Shown here: positions 44,506-46,348 of the stretch, one piece after another
How the letters are laid out: every line of letters begins with the position of its first letter
Position numbering within the stretch: position 1 is the stretch's first letter
Origin: Actinomycetota bacterium
GTDB lineage: Bacteria; Actinomycetota; Acidimicrobiia; Acidimicrobiales; Ilumatobacteraceae
NCBI GenBank assembly: GCA_027730505.1
Contig: JAQCGT010000008.1
Span: 1-46,348 of the forward strand
Direction: 5' to 3'
Length of the DNA: 46,348 nucleotides
Notes under the pieces: generated by a model
The model's input: the letters and a program-made list of their open reading frames with translations, nothing else
Told to the model about the DNA's origin: nothing
The model's database searches: none
Translations under genes and position numbers: made by a program

Positions 44506-45606
44506 GTGAACGATCGTCCCTCATCCCCTCTCAGCCAGCATCCGATGCGATGGCTTCCGGCGCTTGGCGCTGCTGTTGTCCTACTCGTTGTGGCGATCTC
44601 AGCCTCGCCGGGGTCCGATGACGTCGCGATCGGAGAGGTGACCGTTCCGGCGGTGTCCGAACCCGTCGCCATGACGACGACCACGACCACAATCGATCCC
44701 GGTCCGCCTGCGCCTTCGACGCCCCTCGGGAGAGTTCTCGAGCGAGGAGTCGCCGGCGACGATGTGGCCATGGTGCAGCAGCGTCTCCATGATCTGGGCT
44801 TTGACCCAGGTCCGATTGATGGCATCTACGGAGGGGTGACGATCCAGGCGGTATGGGCGTACGAGAAGTTCGTTCTCGGAACACCGAGGACCGAGGCAAC
44901 CGGTGTGGTGACACCAGCCATGTGGGATCGGATGCGCGAGCCCCTTGGCGTTGTGCCGAGACGTGCAACGGGGGGATTGCGCAACCACACCGAGATCTAT
45001 CTGCCCGAGCAGGTGATGGTCGTGTTCCAGGCCGACGTGCCCGTGCTCATCACGCACATCTCGTCCGGAGAACTCGACGAATTCGGTCAGCCTGCGGTGT
45101 ATTGCGAGGAGGTCACCTACGACACCGACAACAACGGTGACCTTCTGGAGGAGCCGGTGACCGACTTCGTGTGCGCCTACGCGAAGACGCCCGGCGGAGT
45201 GTTCAAGTTCGAGCGTGAGATCTCAGGCATTCGCAACGGTCCGCTCGGCGACATGTGGAACCCGGTGTACTTCAACTACGGGATTGCTGTGCACGGGGCA
45301 CTGACCGTGCCGCTCGAACCGGCGTCGCACGGTTGTGTGCGGATCCCGATGCATGTCTCGGAGTATTTCCAAGATCTTGTCGAACTCGGGGAGACGGTGC
45401 TGGTTTGGAATGGTGAGGCCGAGCCTGAGGACGTCACCTATGAGGAAAGCCTGCCGAGTTGGTGGGCGGAGACCCCGCCAGAGTTCACAACGACGACGTC
45501 CACCTCGACGACGTCCACCACCACGACCTCCACCACGACGACCTCGACCACCGTTGCGACCACGACGTCAACGTCGACAGAGGACTCAGCGACGCCGAAC
45601 GATTGA
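44506..45606 (+). CDS. L,D-transpeptidase with peptidoglycan-binding domain and Thr-rich tail
   Basis: A 366-residue envelope enzyme that makes 3-3 peptidoglycan cross-links or attaches proteins. Order: N-terminal anchor (15-33), Thr-rich linker (56-72), PG_binding_1 domain (RGVAGDDVAMVQQRLHDLGF, about 80-145), and the YkuD domain with His263 and the catalytic SHGCVRIP (His275, Cys277). A 20-odd-residue insert between Cys200 and Cys223 holds DTDNNGDLLEE, a calcium-loop-like motif. The tail (328-358) is almost all Thr and Ser. GTG 44506 is the start; TACCCT at 44469-44474 may be the -10. The stop abuts that of the convergent gene. Confidence 0.92.
   Translation: MNDRPSSPLSQHPMRWLPALGAAVVLLVVAISASPGSDDVAIGEVTVPAVSEPVAMTTTTTTIDPGPPAPSTPLGRVLERGVAGDDVAMVQQRLHDLGFDPGPIDGIYGGVTIQAVWAYEKFVLGTPRTEATGVVTPAMWDRMREPLGVVPRRATGGLRNHTEIYLPEQVMVVFQADVPVLITHISSGELDEFGQPAVYCEEVTYDTDNNGDLLEEPVTDFVCAYAKTPGGVFKFEREISGIRNGPLGDMWNPVYFNYGIAVHGALTVPLEPASHGCVRIPMHVSEYFQDLVELGETVLVWNGEAEPEDVTYEESLPSWWAETPPEFTTTTSTSTTSTTTTSTTTTSTTVATTTSTSTEDSATPND
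45487..45585. repeat. Low-complexity Thr/Ser codon run in the L,D-transpeptidase tail
   Basis: Repeated ACG/ACC/TCG/TCC codons with short imperfect repeats (acgacgtccacctcg-like) encode the C-terminal Thr/Ser tail. Such runs are prone to slippage and are comparable to those in the two sortase genes. Confidence 0.75.
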
Positions 45607-46348
45607 TCAGCTCGCGGCCGGGCACGCATCTGGGCCAAGAAGTACTCCCGAGCGGAATGCGGCCACCCGCTCGAACAGCGAGGTGCCTTCACCATCGGCA
45701 AGTCTGATGAGCATCATGATCGCTTCATCCGGGTCGCCCGGTGAGGTAATGACCGTGCTTGTGCGGGCCGGGTCGCGACGAGAACCGAGCGTGATGTCGT
45801 CGACCCAGGCCCCGACCAGACAATCCGCCTTCAGGGGATCGGCACGCACCGATGATCCTGCATTTTCGAGGGCGAGGTCGGCCCACGCAAGTCCGAGGAG
45901 ATAGCCGAGAGTGAAGTCACCCGAGGCTACGTACAGGTCCTGTACGGCCTCCGCTTCGAATACAACCTGTTGAGCGTCTACGCACCGAGCGATCGGACCA
46001 TCCACGACGCGGAGGTCCCTGCAAGCGTCGTCGAGAGACGCCACGGGGATTGCCTCGAGCGACACGGTTGCGCCGAGCGCGATCGACCAGTACTCGTTCA
46101 GGTCGGCCCCGAGAAACTCCCATGAGGCCAGACATTCAGGGTCGCTCACCCCCGTGCAGTCATAGGGCGCATCGCCGCCTCGAAGGTAGTCATCAAGGCT
46201 CAGGTAGGCGTTGGGCATCAGTGGGAGCGGATTGTCGATGAGCGATGCGCACGCGCCAGCACCCTCCTCCACGCCGGTTTGGAACGCGCCGATCCGGTCG
46301 AATGCGGTGCCATGACCGCCCGGAGACATCGTGTCGATTCCGGCCGGA
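45607..46348 (-). CDS. Metallopeptidase-like protein, N-terminus beyond window, degenerate C-terminal lobe
   Basis: At least 246 codons, open at the window edge. HGTAFDRIGAFQTGVEEGAGAC looks like the end of one neutral zinc metallopeptidase unit. A second unit follows: LNEYWSIAL, CVDAQQVVFEAEAVQDLY, PLKADCLVGAWVDD, TSPGDPDEAI and GTSLFERVAAFRSGVLLGPDAC. In active relatives as I recall them, the stretch before ADCFAG-type sequence carries HEWGH; here it reads LAWAD (45877-45891), with both His and Glu lost. The likely reading is a duplicated peptidase whose second lobe is inactive and whose first lobe lies outside the window. ATG 46329 is possible but the frame continues upstream without a stop. 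Confidence 0.65.
   Translation of the reverse strand, partial: PAGIDTMSPGGHGTAFDRIGAFQTGVEEGAGACASLIDNPLPLMPNAYLSLDDYLRGGDAPYDCTGVSDPECLASWEFLGADLNEYWSIALGATVSLEAIPVASLDDACRDLRVVDGPIARCVDAQQVVFEAEAVQDLYVASGDFTLGYLLGLAWADLALENAGSSVRADPLKADCLVGAWVDDITLGSRRDPARTSTVITSPGDPDEAIMMLIRLADGEGTSLFERVAAFRSGVLLGPDACPAAS

Overview
The window is gene-dense, GC-rich DNA from the chromosome of an actinomycete. It holds about 50 protein genes on both strands and has no gene-free stretch over 210 bases. No tRNA, rRNA, insertion sequence, prophage or CRISPR array was seen. The order argS-lysA-hom-thrC-rho-rpmE-prfA-prmC, the class E sortases, a polyphosphate glucokinase, HelD, many GTG starts and many leaderless-looking promoters point to Actinomycetota. 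A System I cytochrome c maturation operon, a type 2 argG and an E. coli-length thrC do not fit Mycobacterium or Streptomyces; an Acidimicrobiia-like lineage is my inference.

Layout. 1-5508 (minus): hemE, hemH, hemY, a lipoprotein-type class E sortase and a partial lnt, each joined by a 4-base overlap. 5616-7778: helD, divergent from hemE across a small perfect dyad. 7725-11446 (minus): lipoprotein, DtxR-family regulator, DEAH helicase, TetR regulator and a small membrane protein. 11458-13485: an enoyl-CoA hydratase-like protein and, on the other strand, a large membrane sortase. 13561-20069 (plus): ccmA, B, C, D, E, F, G, H and a ccmI-like gene. 20071-22813 (minus): SixA-like phosphatase, DUF4328 membrane protein, zincin and Mrp/ApbC. 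22885: a SufR-like regulator divergent from mrp.

23662-35412 (plus): argS-lysA, an antisense enoyl-CoA hydratase gene, then hom-thrC, rho-rpmE, an unrecognised gene and prfA-prmC. This is the actinobacterial amino-acid and translation cluster without thrB. 35401-41824: an HpcH-type aldolase, chorismate mutase, geranylgeranyl reductase, polyphosphate glucokinase, a cation exchanger, a PfkB kinase and an M20 peptidase. 41831-46348: argG, a membrane protein, a polyprenol-phosphate-type glycosyltransferase, an L,D-transpeptidase and the end of a metallopeptidase-like gene.

Themes. Haem synthesis (hemEHY), haem export and attachment (ccm), an iron-type regulator (DtxR) and Fe-S genes (mrp, SufR-like) lie within 23 kb. 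Envelope genes (two sortases, Lnt, L,D-transpeptidase, glycosyltransferase) are interleaved, and three of their products carry long Thr/Ser-rich linkers. All eight convergent gene pairs abut or overlap, leaving no room for intrinsic terminators. The observations most worth a second look are: Ser in place of the catalytic Cys of Lnt; a sortase predicted to be a lipoprotein and encoded in overlap with lnt; an EF-hand-type loop inside a CaCA exchanger; a degenerate protease lobe at the right edge; dyads at hemE/helD and mrp/sufR; a structured rho leader; and an unrecognised gene locked between rpmE and prfA.
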